DNA of 64,000 bases from Bacillota bacterium (GTDB lineage Bacteria > Bacillota > Ch66 > Ch109): the NCBI GenBank assembly GCA_013178275.1, contig JABLWZ010000016.1, positions 58,650 through 122,649 on the forward strand, given 5' to 3'. Shown in pieces: positions 42,863 to 54,043 of this stretch. The notes beneath the pieces are model-generated. The model saw only the letters and a list, made by a program, of their open reading frames with translations. It searched no databases and was not told the origin of the DNA. The position numbers and the translations under genes are program-made. Each line of letters starts with the position of its first letter. Within the stretch, counting starts at the first letter, position 1.

Positions 42863-43976
42863 GTGGACGGTCGGTCTGGCCGTCTGTGTTTTTCTCTTTT
42901 TGTTCCTGGGGTACCTGGTGGTCAAACCGGCGGCCGTGGAGTACCCCCCTTACCTTTCGGTCTCCCCGGCTCCCGACGGGACCAAGGCGCTGGCCCTGCT
43001 GCTGAAGGAGAAGCGGCAGGAGGTCAGGGAGTGGAAGCAGGCGTGGCGGTTCCTCCCGAAGGGGGAGAACCAGGTCATGGTGGCGATCGAGCCGTACGGG
43101 CTGAAAAAGGAGGATCGGGACGCGGTCCTGGAGTGGGTGAGGCAGGGAAACCACCTGGTGCTCTTCGAGGATGATCCCCGGGACTGGGGCAACGGTATCT
43201 CCACCGTGGGGATCAACGGCCACCAGGCGGGCAAGCGGGTGATCGAGGCCAGGGGATGGGCGGCGGACCAGGAACTGGCCGCCCAGGTGGACACCCCCCG
43301 CCGGCTGTACCCGGGCCAGGGAGACCGAGTGCTGCTGGCCGACAGCCAGGGGGCGCTGGCCAGCCGGTACGGCATCGGCCGGGGGAGCGTGACCGTTTTC
43401 CTGACGCCGGGGTGGGTGACGAACCGGGCGATACTGGAGGATTCCCACTTCGCGCTGGTCTGGCCGGTCTTGAACCAGGAATGGGATACAGTCTGGCTGG
43501 ACGAGTACCACCACGGCCGGCAGAGCGATCCGCCGCTGCTGGCGGTGTACCCCGGCTGGCTGGTGGCAGCCGGGGCGCAGCTGCTGCTGGGGCTTGCGCT
43601 TTGGCTCTGGTGGAAGGGTAAGCGGTTCGGCCCGGTCTACACCCCCCGGGACTGGGTGGTGCGCCGGGGCGACGAGACCCTGGTGGCGGTAGCGGGCTGG
43701 TACGAGCGCCGGGGGCTCTGCCGGGATGCGCTGGCTCACCAGTACGGCTACCTGCGGCAGCTTTTCCGGCTGCGGTGGGGGATGGCCGCCGAGGCGACCG
43801 ACCAGGAGATCGTGGGCATGGCCGAGGCCAACTGGGGGAGCGAGCGGGCGGATCGGCTCCGCGCCCTGTTCCGGCGGCAGGAGGAGGTAATGCGGGGCGG
43901 CCGGTACGGGGTGAAGGATTTTTTGGCCGACAGCCGTGAGATAGACGGGTTTATCAAAAAGTTGGAGGAGGAGTGA
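42846..43976 (+). CDS. DUF4350 domain protein
   Basis: A protein of 376 residues with a membrane helix at about 7-26 (TVGLAVCVFLFLFLGYLVV) and a second at about 237-257 (WLVAAGAQLLLGLALWLWW). The domain between them resembles DUF4350, a Rossmann-like fold (SPAPDGTKALALLLKEKRQE, LEWVRQGNHLVLFEDDPR). The last 110 residues are a cytoplasmic helical domain. GTG 42846 has GGAGG upstream. It lies between DUF4129 and MoxR genes, its standard place. Confidence 0.82.
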   Translation: MDRWNRWTVGLAVCVFLFLFLGYLVVKPAAVEYPPYLSVSPAPDGTKALALLLKEKRQEVREWKQAWRFLPKGENQVMVAIEPYGLKKEDRDAVLEWVRQGNHLVLFEDDPRDWGNGISTVGINGHQAGKRVIEARGWAADQELAAQVDTPRRLYPGQGDRVLLADSQGALASRYGIGRGSVTVFLTPGWVTNRAILEDSHFALVWPVLNQEWDTVWLDEYHHGRQSDPPLLAVYPGWLVAAGAQLLLGLALWLWWKGKRFGPVYTPRDWVVRRGDETLVAVAGWYERRGLCRDALAHQYGYLRQLFRLRWGMAAEATDQEIVGMAEANWGSERADRLRALFRRQEEVMRGGRYGVKDFLADSREIDGFIKKLEEE

Positions 43977-43983
43977 GCAGGCA

Positions 43984-44904
<921 letters not shown>

Positions 44905-46191
44905 ATACCTGGTACACGGCTTCGTGGCGCCCACCCGGCGGCTCGTCGCCCTCACCCTTCTGGGGGCCGCACTGATCGCCCCCGGCGTGGCGCTGGGGGC
45001 CGGGTTCATGGCGTTCTGGGTATACAATGGGTTTCTGGCCATTCTCAGCCTGATCGATATCTGGCTGCTGCCGGGGGCTGAAAGTATAAGGGTCGGGCGC
45101 CGGATGCCCGAGTCGGTGGACGTGCTGCAGCCGTTTAAGGTGACGCTCGAGGTCACGAACGACAGCGGGCAGCCGCTCTTTTTCGCCCTGAGGGACGACC
45201 TGCCGATGGAGTTCAAGGGGGTTCCCCCGCTGCTGGGCCGGGCCGGGGGCCGGTTCGAGTCGGCTGATTACGAGACCGCTGCCGGCGAGAGGGGGAGGTA
45301 CCGGTTTTCCTGGGTCCACCTCCGGTACTGGGGCCGCATGGGGCTCTGGGCCAAGCAGCGCCGGGTCGCCCTGGAGCAGGAGATAAAGGTGCTGCCGGAC
45401 CTGTCCGCGGTGCGCGGCTACCTCTCGTCGCCGCAGCAGAGCCTGATCCTGGGGGGCAGGCGGCTGCGCCGCAGGGTCCTGACCGGCACCGAGTTTCACG
45501 GGATACGGGACTACTTCCCGGACGACGACGCTCGGTACATCAACTGGAACGCTTCCGCCCGGGCGGGCCGGATCATGACCAACGTGTATCAGCCCGAGCG
45601 GGGGAAGAACGTAACCATCCTCCTGGACTGCGGGCGGATGATGGGGGTGGAGCTGGACGGGCAGGTCAAGCTGGACCGAACCATAGAGGCCGCGCTGATC
45701 ATGGCGGCGGTCGCCCTGCGCCAGGAGGACCAGGTGTCGGTGCTGGCCTTTTCCGACCGCGTCAAGGCCTGGGTCCCGCCGGGCAGGAGGACGTCTCACC
45801 TGCACGAGATTCTGGAGGCGGTATACGACCTGAAGAGTGACTTCACCGAGTCCAACTACCGCATGGCGCTGGAGCATATCGGCCGCTATCAGAAGAAGCG
45901 GAGCTTCCTGGTACTGTTTTCGGATATGGAGAGCTACCTGTTCGAGGACCAGCTGATACCTTACCTGACGAGGCTGGGGCGGGTCCACCTGCCGCTGCTG
46001 CTGTCGCTGAAGGATCCGCAGCTTCTCAGGTGGACGGGGCTGGAGCTGGCGAACAGCCGCCAGGCTTATGTCAAGAGCATCGCCCGTCGGTTCGAGCAGG
46101 ACCGGCGCGAGTACGCGCAGAGGGTCAGCCGGCTGGGGATCAACCTGATCGATGTGCCGGCCGACGAGTTTGCCCTGGCGGCGGTCAACTT

Positions 46192-47172
46192 CTACCTGGA
46201 GGTCAGGTCGAGGGAGGCGCTTTGACGCTCCTGGAAGCGGCCGTACCGGTAGTAGGCCGCCAGCAGTATGAGCGTGACGGCGGCGACGCTGTACTTTGCC
46301 CCCAGGGTCAGGGACGATGGGGTGATGTACCCCTCGATGACGGCGGCGATGACGAACAGGGGAAAGGTCCCCAGGAGCAGCTGGGCGGACTCCCTGGCTG
46401 ACCGGAGGAACTGGTGCTTCCAGGGGTAGGGACCGGGGACCAGCATGTGGTACCCCATGTAGAGCCCCGCCCCGCCGGCGATGAAGATGGCGGTGAGTTC
46501 GATGATCCCGTGGGGCAGGATGTAGGCGAAGAAGGGGTAGAGCTTGCCCGCCCGCCAGAACACGGCGGCCAGCGCCCCGAGCATCAGCCCGTTATCCAGC
46601 AGCAGGTAGAAGCTGAACGTCCCAAAGGTGACGCCGCCGACGAAGGCCAGGATGGCGACCCGGATGTTGTTGGTCATGATCGCCGCGGAGATGACGGGGT
46701 GGCTGATGAATTCGTGCCCTTCCCCGAGCCGGTCGGGCGATACGCCCTCCGCTATCTCCGGGGGCAGGACGACGTAAAGGTTCAGCGGGTCGTAGTATAT
46801 GGCGAGGAATCCCGAGAGCGCCCCGACCAAAAACAGCAGAAAGGCGAAGCCGATGAAGAGCCCCCGCTTCTGGATCAGCGAGGGGAAGTAGGACTTGAAG
46901 AAGTGGGAGAGCTGATGGCCGCTGGTGTACTCCTCCCGGTAGACGATGTGGTGCGCCCGGGTGACCAGGTCGTTCAGGTACGAGGTGGCGCTGTCCTCGG
47001 GGTAATAGGTCCTGAGGTAGGCCAGGTGGGTGGAGGACCGCCGGTAGAGCCGGGTCAGGAGGTCGATGTCCTGGGCGCTGATGGTGTGCTTCTGTTTGTG
47101 GAAACGGGACAACAGGTCCTCCAGGGAGGACCAGTCTTCCTTGTGTTCCCTGATAAACGCAGCGAATCCCAT
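46192..47172 (-). CDS. SpoIIM/stage II sporulation M family membrane protein
   Basis: A protein of 326 residues. Residues 1-105 are soluble and helical (DIDLLTRLYRRSSTHLAYLR), followed by about five or six helices (GLFIGFAFLLFLVGALSGFL, VAILAFVGGVTFGTFSFYLL, then the signature AYILPHGIIELTAIFIAGGAG at about 225-245). That segment marks the SpoIIM-like (DUF95) family. In such operons the partner is the RDD gene, which here lies just divergently upstream (82 bases between starts). In spore-formers, SpoIIM works with SpoIID/P in engulfment, but this form is the longer, widespread version whose role is not settled. Confidence 0.88.
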   Translation of the reverse strand: MGFAAFIREHKEDWSSLEDLLSRFHKQKHTISAQDIDLLTRLYRRSSTHLAYLRTYYPEDSATSYLNDLVTRAHHIVYREEYTSGHQLSHFFKSYFPSLIQKRGLFIGFAFLLFLVGALSGFLAIYYDPLNLYVVLPPEIAEGVSPDRLGEGHEFISHPVISAAIMTNNIRVAILAFVGGVTFGTFSFYLLLDNGLMLGALAAVFWRAGKLYPFFAYILPHGIIELTAIFIAGGAGLYMGYHMLVPGPYPWKHQFLRSARESAQLLLGTFPLFVIAAVIEGYITPSSLTLGAKYSVAAVTLILLAAYYRYGRFQERQSASLDLTSR

Positions 47173-47254
47173 GCCGCACCGCCTTTTGGGGGAGCCCCCC
47201 GGGTTTTTTATCGGATATTATTACTATAGTTGATTGGGGACGGGGAGTAAAGGA

Positions 47255-48055
47255 ATGTCTATAAATGCGGACGGACAAATTAATATCGTAACCCCGGAGA
47301 ACGTGGGCCTGCAGATTACGACCGCCGGGCTGGGCAGCCGCTCGGGGGCGCACATCATCGACTCGCTGGTCCTGGCCGCCGCGAACGTGCTGCTGATCCT
47401 GGCCGTCCAGGCGGTGCTGGTGGTGGGAGGGAGTACAATTACAGAGGCTCACGAGTATCTGGTGGCGGGCATCATTATCTTCCTCTTTTTTGGCAACTTC
47501 GGGTACTTCCTGCTGATGGAGTTTTACCGGGACGGGCAGACCATAGGCAAGCGGGTCCTCGGGGTGAGGGTGGTGCAGGACAACGGGCAGCCGCTGACCT
47601 TCCTCTCGGCAGCCATCCGGACCTTTTTCCGCATCGTCGACTTTCTCCCGTTTTTATACTTCCTGGGAATACTGGCGTGCTTTCTCCACCCCCGGAACAA
47701 ACGCATCGGGGACATGGTGGCCGGGACAATCCTGGTCGTGGACCCGACCCGGGAAAGGCTGGCGGCCAGACGGGGCGTCGATAAGGAGATCGAGAAGCTG
47801 AGGCCCGACCTGCCTAGGCTCGACCTGCGGGAAGAGATGCGGCAGTCGGTGACCCGGGAGGAGTGGCGGATGCTGGCGGCCTTCATCGAGCGGCTTCCGA
47901 CCCTGTCCCCGGAGAAGAGCCGGGAATACGGCCGCCAGATGGCGGACTACTTCGAGCAGCGGCTGGACCTGAAAACCGAGGGCGGCCAACCGGGGAACCG
48001 GGTGGCGTTCCTGGCCGCGCTCTACCTGATACTGAAGCAGGACTGGGGCGTGTAG
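47255..48055 (+). CDS. RDD family membrane protein
   Basis: A protein of 266 residues. About 20-150 is the RDD domain with three helices; the Arg and Asp motifs are in GLGSRSGAHIIDSLVLAAAN and KRVLGVRVVQDNGQPLTF, and the third in NKRIGDMVAGTILV. About 165-260 is a soluble helical extension ending in KQDWGV. The family is commonly found beside SpoIIM-like genes, as here. ATG 47255 has GGGGAGTAAAGGA in front. Confidence 0.88.
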   Translation: MSINADGQINIVTPENVGLQITTAGLGSRSGAHIIDSLVLAAANVLLILAVQAVLVVGGSTITEAHEYLVAGIIIFLFFGNFGYFLLMEFYRDGQTIGKRVLGVRVVQDNGQPLTFLSAAIRTFFRIVDFLPFLYFLGILACFLHPRNKRIGDMVAGTILVVDPTRERLAARRGVDKEIEKLRPDLPRLDLREEMRQSVTREEWRMLAAFIERLPTLSPEKSREYGRQMADYFEQRLDLKTEGGQPGNRVAFLAALYLILKQDWGV

Positions 48056-48128
48056 CGGGGATAAGGTGCAGAGTATCTCGGTGAAAGGGTAAACTGGGGT
48101 TGGCGATAATCGATGATTGGGGTGCTTT

Positions 48129-49796
48129 ATGCGGCTCAAGGACTTTGAGGACGATATAGAAGCGAAGATCGTGGAGCGGGGCTGGGATTATTATCGCGCG
48201 GGAAATGTGGCCAACCTTAAGAAACAGGGCGAAGGGCTCTATCGTGCGGTTGTGGAGGGGACCGAGCGGTATCGGGTAGAGGTGACGCTTTCGGGTGATT
48301 ATATAGCTGACTCGGTATGCAGCTGCCCGTATGACCAGGGAGAGATCTGCAAGCACCAGGTGGCGGTTTTTTACGCGTTGCGGGATAAAACCGATGATAT
48401 CAGCGACCAGGCCGGTAAGGGGGAATCGGGTACGTCCCTGCCGGAGCTGCTGAACAAGGCGGACCGTGAGGTGCTGGAACGGGTTCTGTTGGATATGGCG
48501 GAAAAGGATGACCTGGTCTGCAAGCGATTGGAGATGCTATTGAGCAAAAAGACGCTGGAAAACGAAATGAAAGACTGCAGGGCGTTGATCCGTAACGCGA
48601 TAAACTCTCATGGCGGAAGGCGGGGATTCGTCGAGTACCGCAGTGTCCGGGGAGCGCTGTCGGGAGCGGCCCTGGTTGCCGAAAGGGCAGAGACGTACAA
48701 GAAAAAAGGGGCTTACTTCCGGGCTTTCACGCTGGCCTTGGGAATCTTGCAGGAGATGATGCGCCTGGTCGCTATGGCGGATGACTCTGATGGAATGATC
48801 GGGGATTACATAGGCTTCAGTATAGATGCCATGACGAGCAGTCTTGAGGGCCTGGGACGGGAAGAAAGGGAATCGGTTTATAAGACCCTGCTAAAGGAGT
48901 GCCGGCACGCCCGATATGACGTATTCGACGACTCGCGCTTCGACCTGCTGCGGATGCTGGTGGATTTAGCGGACACACCGAGGAAACGCAAAGAGGTGGA
49001 ACAGAGCATCGATTACCTGCTGGAGCAGGAAAAACGCAGTGATACGAGCAGCCGATTCGCGGAAGAGCGGTTGGCTCTGATGCGCTACGAGCTGATCCTC
49101 CGCTCCGGCGACGTTGAAAGCTCCGAGCGGTATCTGCTGGTCAACCTGCACTTTTCGGACTTCCGGGAAATAGCTATCAGAAAGGCTGTCTCGAAAAAAG
49201 ACTACGCCGGCGCCGAGGAACTGTGCCGCCAGGGTGAGGCGCAGGATAAGCTCAGGGGATACCCAGGGTTGATTAATAAATGGAAGAACCACCGGGCGGT
49301 CATCTACCGGGAGACCGGGCGCCGGGACGAGTGGCGGGAATTGGTGAGGGAATTCGCGGTGGACGGCAGCATGGAGGCTTACCGAGACTATCGGGGCAGT
49401 TTTTCGGCAGAAGAATGGCTGGGAGTGCGGGACCAGTTTTTATCGGAGATGAATAAACGGCGCGGTTCTTTTATGATTTATCCCGAGGTGCTCCTGGAGG
49501 AGGAGAGGTACGACCTGCTGCTGGATTATGTGCGCGCTGAGCCGGGCCGAGTTGTGAAGTATGGGGAAAAGCTGTGTGAGCATGAACCGGAAGTGGTGGA
49601 TACTGTTTTCCGCGAATATATCAAGCAGCAGGCCCGGGAAGCCGACAACCGAAGCAAGTACCGACGGGTGGCTTACCTGCTGAAGAGCTACTCCTCCATG
49701 GTGGGAAAAGAGAAGGCGTCCGAGCTGCGCGATCGGCTGATGGAAGAATACCCCCGAAGGCCGGCCATGCTGGACGAGCTAAGAAAGGTAAAGTGA
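48129..49796 (+). CDS. SWIM zinc finger protein
   Basis: A protein of 555 residues. The SWIM motif is near 60-75: SVCSCPYDQGEICKHQVAV has the CxC...CxH zinc ligands. The rest is a long alpha-helical, repeat-like region (for example FAEERLALMRYELILRSGDV) with no second domain recognised. SWIM domains bind DNA or proteins, and occur in SNF2-associated proteins, but no helicase is near. The stop overlaps the next gene's start, so it forms a pair with the ATPase gene. The start is ATG 48129 with GGGGTG just before. Confidence 0.82.
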   Translation: MRLKDFEDDIEAKIVERGWDYYRAGNVANLKKQGEGLYRAVVEGTERYRVEVTLSGDYIADSVCSCPYDQGEICKHQVAVFYALRDKTDDISDQAGKGESGTSLPELLNKADREVLERVLLDMAEKDDLVCKRLEMLLSKKTLENEMKDCRALIRNAINSHGGRRGFVEYRSVRGALSGAALVAERAETYKKKGAYFRAFTLALGILQEMMRLVAMADDSDGMIGDYIGFSIDAMTSSLEGLGREERESVYKTLLKECRHARYDVFDDSRFDLLRMLVDLADTPRKRKEVEQSIDYLLEQEKRSDTSSRFAEERLALMRYELILRSGDVESSERYLLVNLHFSDFREIAIRKAVSKKDYAGAEELCRQGEAQDKLRGYPGLINKWKNHRAVIYRETGRRDEWRELVREFAVDGSMEAYRDYRGSFSAEEWLGVRDQFLSEMNKRRGSFMIYPEVLLEEERYDLLLDYVRAEPGRVVKYGEKLCEHEPEVVDTVFREYIKQQAREADNRSKYRRVAYLLKSYSSMVGKEKASELRDRLMEEYPRRPAMLDELRKVK

Positions 49797-50542
49797 TGTT
49801 CAACGAGGAGGGGTACCTGAGGGGCATACGGCTGGTACGGGAGCGGGTGGCTGCTTTTTCCGAGTTCCCGTTCTGCCTGGACGCGTTTCGCTGCCTGGAG
49901 GAACTGTGCTTCCACCCCCGGGTGACTTTTATCGTGGGTGAGAACGGGACCGGGAAGTCGACCCTGCTGGAGGCGGTCGCCGTGGCCTGGGGGTTTAACC
50001 CCGAGGGCGGCTCCATGAACTTCAACTTCTCCACCCGGGCCTCCCACTCGGTACTCCACCAGTCGCTGCGGCTGGTCCGGGGGCCCAAGCGGCCGAGGGA
50101 CGGTTTTTTCCTGCGGGCCGAGAGTTTTTACAGCCTGGCGACGCAGATCGAGGAGCTGGACCAGGGCCCGGGAAGGAGCCGGGTGATAGACTCCTACGGG
50201 GGGCGTTCCCTGCACGAGCAGTCGCACGGGGAGGCCTTTTTCGCGATGTTTATGAACCGGTTCGGCGGCGGCGGCCTCTACATCCTGGACGAGCCCGAGG
50301 CTGCGCTGTCGCCCCTGCGCCAGATGGCGATGGTGTCCCGCATCCACGATCTGGTCAGGCAGCGGTCCCAGTTTATCATCGCCACCCATTCGCCGATCAT
50401 CATGGCCTATCCCGACGCGGTCATCCTGACCCTGACCGGGGAGGGCTTCTCGGTAGTGGATTACGAGGACACGGATCACTACCGGATCACCCGGGACTTC
50501 ATGAACAACCGGGAGAGGATGCTGAAGGAGCTGATGGAATAG
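49796..50542 (+). CDS. Small AAA_21-type ATPase (ABC/SMC-like)
   Basis: A compact ATPase of about 248 residues. Walker A VGENGTGKSTLLEAVAVAWG lies at about 43-62, the signature-like SHGEAFFAMF at about 142-151 and Walker B LYILDEPEAALSPLRQM at about 161-177. The H-loop is ATHSPIIM near 198. This is the stand-alone ABC-type ATPase group that resembles SMC heads and occurs in DNA-processing and defence systems. It is translationally coupled to the SWIM gene (the ATG overlaps the previous TGA). A terminator follows. Confidence 0.87.
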   Translation: MFNEEGYLRGIRLVRERVAAFSEFPFCLDAFRCLEELCFHPRVTFIVGENGTGKSTLLEAVAVAWGFNPEGGSMNFNFSTRASHSVLHQSLRLVRGPKRPRDGFFLRAESFYSLATQIEELDQGPGRSRVIDSYGGRSLHEQSHGEAFFAMFMNRFGGGGLYILDEPEAALSPLRQMAMVSRIHDLVRQRSQFIIATHSPIIMAYPDAVILTLTGEGFSVVDYEDTDHYRITRDFMNNRERMLKELME

Positions 50543-50578
50543 GTTGGGACCGTAATGGTTATTGGCGGCCGTGTACGG

Positions 50579-50610
50579 GAGAGCGGGATGACACGCTCTC
50601 TGTTATTTTT
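50579..50610 (+). terminator. Terminator after the SWIM-ATPase operon
   Basis: A perfect 7-base stem GAGAGCG/CGCTCTC is followed by TGTTATTTTT. Confidence 0.8.
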
Positions 50611-50699
50611 CTACCCTGGCGCGGGAGGGGGAATACTGATAGAATGTACAGGTATGGAAATCACTGAGTTTTTCTGGAAAGAAGGTTATTGTCTTTAAT

Positions 50700-52475
50700 A
50701 TGGGGCAGGAAATGATTCGCAACCTTGCGATTATCGCGCACGTGGACCACGGCAAGACCACCCTGGTGGACGGGATGCTGAAGCAGAGCGGGGTCTTTCA
50801 CGAGAAGCAGGTGGTGGAGGAGCGGGTGATGGACAGCGGCGACCTGGAGAGGGAGCGCGGCATCACCATCATGGCCAAGAACACGGCGGTGTTTTACGCG
50901 GGCTACCGGTTGAACATCGTGGATACCCCCGGCCACTCCGATTTTGGCGGGGAGGTGGAGCGGATCGTGCAGATGGTGGATGGGGTGCTGCTGCTGGTGG
51001 ACGCCACGGAAGGCCCGATGCCGCAGACCCGCTTCGTCCTGCGCAAGGCGCTGGCCGCGGGCCTCACCCCGATCGTGGTTATCAATAAGATCGACCGACC
51101 CACGGCCCGGACCGGGGAGGTCCTGGACGAGGTGCTGGAGCTTTTTATAGAGCTGGAGGCGACCGACGAGCAGCTTGACTTCCCGGTCGTCTACACCAAC
51201 GCCCGGGCGGGACAGGCCTCCCTGGCCCCCGAGGTCCCGGGGGTGAACCTCCAGCCGCTGTTCGATATGATAGTGGACTGCATCCCGGCCCCGGGCGGGG
51301 ACGCTCTGGCTCCCCTGCAGCTGGGGGTGACCATGATCGATTACGACACCTACCTGGGAAGGCAGGGGGTGGGGAGAATCCAGAACGGCCGCATCGCTCT
51401 GAAGCAGGACGTGGTGGTGGTCAGAGGCGGGGACGTCTCGCCCCGGCAGCGGGTGTCGGGGCTGTACGTGTTCGACGGGCTGAAGAAGGTTCCCGCCGAT
51501 GAGGCCGGCGCGGGTGAGATCGTGGTAGTGGCGGGGCTGGAGGACATCAACGTGGGAGAGACCATCGCGGATGTGGACAGCCCGGTCCCGGTCAGCTTCG
51601 TGAAGATCGATGAACCGACGGTGGCGGTGGGGATAAGGGTGAACAAGAGCCCGTTCGCGGGCCGGGAGGGTTCCTACGTGACCTCGCGCAAGCTGGCGGA
51701 GAGGCTGATGCGGGAGCTGGAGCACGACGTGAGCCTCCGGGTGGAGGGAACCGACTCGCCCGACTCGTTTCTGGTCTCGGGGCGCGGCGAGCTGCACCTG
51801 TCCATCCTGATCGAGACCATGCGGCGGGAGGGGTACGAGTTCGAGGTGTCGCGCCCGCAGGTGATCGAGCGGGAGATCGACGGGGAGAGGTGCGAGCCGA
51901 TCGAGGAGCTTTTGATAGAGGTCCCCGAGGAGTACGTGGGGGTGGTGATGGAGCGGCTGGGCCCCCGCCGCAGCGAGCTGGTGAACATGATGCATAAGGG
52001 TGACGGGATGGTGTCCCTGGAGTACCACGTGCCCACCCGGGGGCTGTTCGGGTTCCGCTCCGAGTTTTTGACCGACACCAAGGGGTTGGGGGTCATGCAC
52101 CACATGTTCCACCACTACGCCCCCCACCGGGGCGAGATACAGACCCGGACCCGGGGTTCGCTGGTGGCATTCGAGACCGGGGAGACCACCAGCTACGGGA
52201 TCGAGAACGCGCAGGAGCGGGGCGAACTTTTCGTGGGGACCGGGGTGCCGGTCTACCGGGGGATGGTGGTGGGCGAGAACTCCCGCCCAGGGGATATCGC
52301 CATCAACGTCTGCAAGAAGAAGCAGCTTACCAACATCCGCAGCTCGACCTCGGACATCGCGGCCAAGCTGATCCCGCCGCGGCTGATGAGCCTCGAACAG
52401 TGCCTGGAGTTTATCGCGGACGACGAGCTGATGGAGGTCACCCCCAAGAACTTCCGCGTCCGTAAGCAGACGTAG
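50700..52475 (+). CDS. typA: Ribosome-associated GTPase BipA/TypA
   Basis: A translational GTPase of 591 residues. G1 is [10 protein letters not shown] (about 13-22), G2 in RGITI (57-61), G3 DTPGH (79-83), G4 NKID (129-132). It is followed by the domain 2 beta-barrel, then the EF-G-like domain III ([19 protein letters not shown]) and the BipA-specific C-terminal domain ending NFRVRKQT. BipA supports 50S subunit assembly and growth at low temperature and stress. ATG 50700 has no close ribosome site; an in-frame ATG at 50712 with GGGG before it is an alternative. It stands alone. Confidence 0.97.
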   Translation: MGQEMIRNLAIIAHVDHGKTTLVDGMLKQSGVFHEKQVVEERVMDSGDLERERGITIMAKNTAVFYAGYRLNIVDTPGHSDFGGEVERIVQMVDGVLLLVDATEGPMPQTRFVLRKALAAGLTPIVVINKIDRPTARTGEVLDEVLELFIELEATDEQLDFPVVYTNARAGQASLAPEVPGVNLQPLFDMIVDCIPAPGGDALAPLQLGVTMIDYDTYLGRQGVGRIQNGRIALKQDVVVVRGGDVSPRQRVSGLYVFDGLKKVPADEAGAGEIVVVAGLEDINVGETIADVDSPVPVSFVKIDEPTVAVGIRVNKSPFAGREGSYVTSRKLAERLMRELEHDVSLRVEGTDSPDSFLVSGRGELHLSILIETMRREGYEFEVSRPQVIEREIDGERCEPIEELLIEVPEEYVGVVMERLGPRRSELVNMMHKGDGMVSLEYHVPTRGLFGFRSEFLTDTKGLGVMHHMFHHYAPHRGEIQTRTRGSLVAFETGETTSYGIENAQERGELFVGTGVPVYRGMVVGENSRPGDIAINVCKKKQLTNIRSSTSDIAAKLIPPRLMSLEQCLEFIADDELMEVTPKNFRVRKQT

Positions 52476-53179
52476 GGTCCCGGTTGAGGGGGAGGGCCGG
52501 TGGAAATGTTGTATTGCCGTTTTGCCATCACTCCAAGGACAGACGAGTTCAGCTTGGCGACAAGTTAAAACTGCCTCTTCCGAAATAGTTGCTGAGCATT
52601 AAGATCATGCGATAAAATCAAGACCGTATTCAATCTATGGCTATGGCTGGGCCTCACCCTGCGGTGTCCTGTCGCTCCATACTCCCTCTGCTGTACTGCC
52701 AACTGTTCATGCTTCGGGTAGAATGGGTAATAAGGCCGAATATGCAATCCATGCACTCGGCCTTCTCGCGACCTCCTGTCGCTCGCCCCTCTTCTACCAG
52801 TCAGCATTCGCAGGGCAGTAAGACGCAGAGTACCATAACGGGCTCAAGCCCCCGCAGGGCTCACCCGCTATTTGGGGGCGATTGAATACTGTTGCAAGAG
52901 AAGAATCCCCAACGGTGTGTCCTGTACTACGCAACCGCCGCTGAACAATAAGACCGCAAGACAACGTATATCACCATAAGTTAATTCAAATAAAGTATAT
53001 ATAACCCTCGGTTTAACTCTGATAGGTACAGAAGCTTAAAATAAAAAATATGCGGTAATTTGCAGGACATTGTAGACTTGTAAAGAAAATATGTCTAGTA
53101 TTTGTTTATGCCCTGGTGTTTTCCAGGCCGGGAAGGATTTTGCCCATTATACAGTTTTCTGAGGAGGAGAGGGCAAGGT
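52476..53179. other. 704-base intergenic region
   Basis: It is mainly the long element copy 1. After 52960 it turns AT-rich (52970-53100), likely the promoter of the REC-CheX gene, though I cannot pick a clear -35/-10. No gene. Confidence 0.5.
52553..52959 (+). repeat. Long intergenic element, copy 1 (no coding capacity seen)
   Basis: About 400 bases nearly identical to 57487-58092, from GGCTTGGCGACAAG/AGCTTGGCGACAAG to AACAATAAGACCGCAAG. No open frame is shared between the copies. Hairpins appear conserved: AAGGCCGA/TCGGCCTT (52731-52764), whose loop differs but keeps TGCA/TGCA, and CACC-CTGC-GGTG near 52655, which is CGCC-CTGT-GGTG in copy 2 (A-U to G-U). Structured RNA or mobile-element remnant. 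Confidence 0.75.
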
Positions 53180-54043
53180 ATGGGTGTGATTAAAGTTCTG
53201 GTAGTGGATGATTCCCCATTTTCCCGCACCATTCTCGCTGACACGCTGCAGGAGTTCGGCTACGATGTGGTCGGCGAGGCTGATTCGCTGGAGTCCCTGA
53301 TTCAGGCCTATGAAAGCGGCAAGCCCGATATCGTCACCATGGACATCGCGATGCCGGGGGCGGACGGGTTCGAGTGCAGCCGGGCGCTCCGCCTGCACGA
53401 CCCGGCGGCGAGGATCATCATGGTCAGCTCGATGAAGGACGAGGTGACCGAGACCCAGGCCAGAAAAATCGGGATAATGGGGTATGTCCAGAAGCCGGTC
53501 GACGGCGAGGTGCTGGACCGGGTGATCAAAAACGTGGTCGCGCCCGATGCGCTGTTCGCGAAATTGGATAAATGGGCACCCAATATCTTCAAGGAGGCGG
53601 CGGACCAGAGCATCACCCGCATGACCAGGACCACGGTCACGGTCAGGGACAGCGATGAGCAGCAGAACTCGCACATGTCCCAGGGGATCTCGGTGGTCAT
53701 CGGGATCATCGGGAAGTACGCGGGCAACATGATCCTGGATATATCGATGGAGGCGGCGGGAAAGATGGCGGCGGCGATCCTGCGCCGCAAGCCCAAGAAT
53801 AAAAACGAGGTCCTGGCGATGGTTGGCGAGCTGGCCAACGTGGTGGCCGGGGTCGCGTGTTCGATGCTGAATAAGAAGGATAAGTCCCTCGGTCTCAGGG
53901 TGTCCCCGCCGAGCCTGTTTTATGGGGCCCCGACCGAAATCATCAGCCCGAGTATAAAGAACCACGTCTTCGATGTGGAGACTGACTTCGGCAGCGTTTA
54001 CCTGAGCGTCGGATTCAAGAAAGGATCGGTTTTATGGATGTAA
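53180..54043 (+). CDS. Response regulator fused to a CheX-type phosphatase domain
   Basis: A protein of 287 residues. Residues 1-120 are a receiver (VLVVDDSPFSRTILADTL; phospho-acceptor Asp in DIVTMDIAMPG at about 55; Lys in GYVQKPVDG at about 105). About 165-287 is a CheX/CheC-like domain (VVIGIIGKYAGNMILDIS, and catalytic VGELANVVAGVACSML with ExxN). CheX and CheC dephosphorylate CheY-P, so the fusion may be a self-limiting regulator. The ATG at 53180 has GAGGAGGAGAGGGCAAGG upstream. It overlaps the next CheX gene by 10 bases. Confidence 0.9.
   Translation: MGVIKVLVVDDSPFSRTILADTLQEFGYDVVGEADSLESLIQAYESGKPDIVTMDIAMPGADGFECSRALRLHDPAARIIMVSSMKDEVTETQARKIGIMGYVQKPVDGEVLDRVIKNVVAPDALFAKLDKWAPNIFKEAADQSITRMTRTTVTVRDSDEQQNSHMSQGISVVIGIIGKYAGNMILDISMEAAGKMAAAILRRKPKNKNEVLAMVGELANVVAGVACSMLNKKDKSLGLRVSPPSLFYGAPTEIISPSIKNHVFDVETDFGSVYLSVGFKKGSVLWM

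Noticed and set aside
52553..52959. Long element as group II intron or IS605-type omega RNA
   Set aside because: No group II domain V sequence, no reverse transcriptase, and no TnpB or TnpA gene next to either copy.
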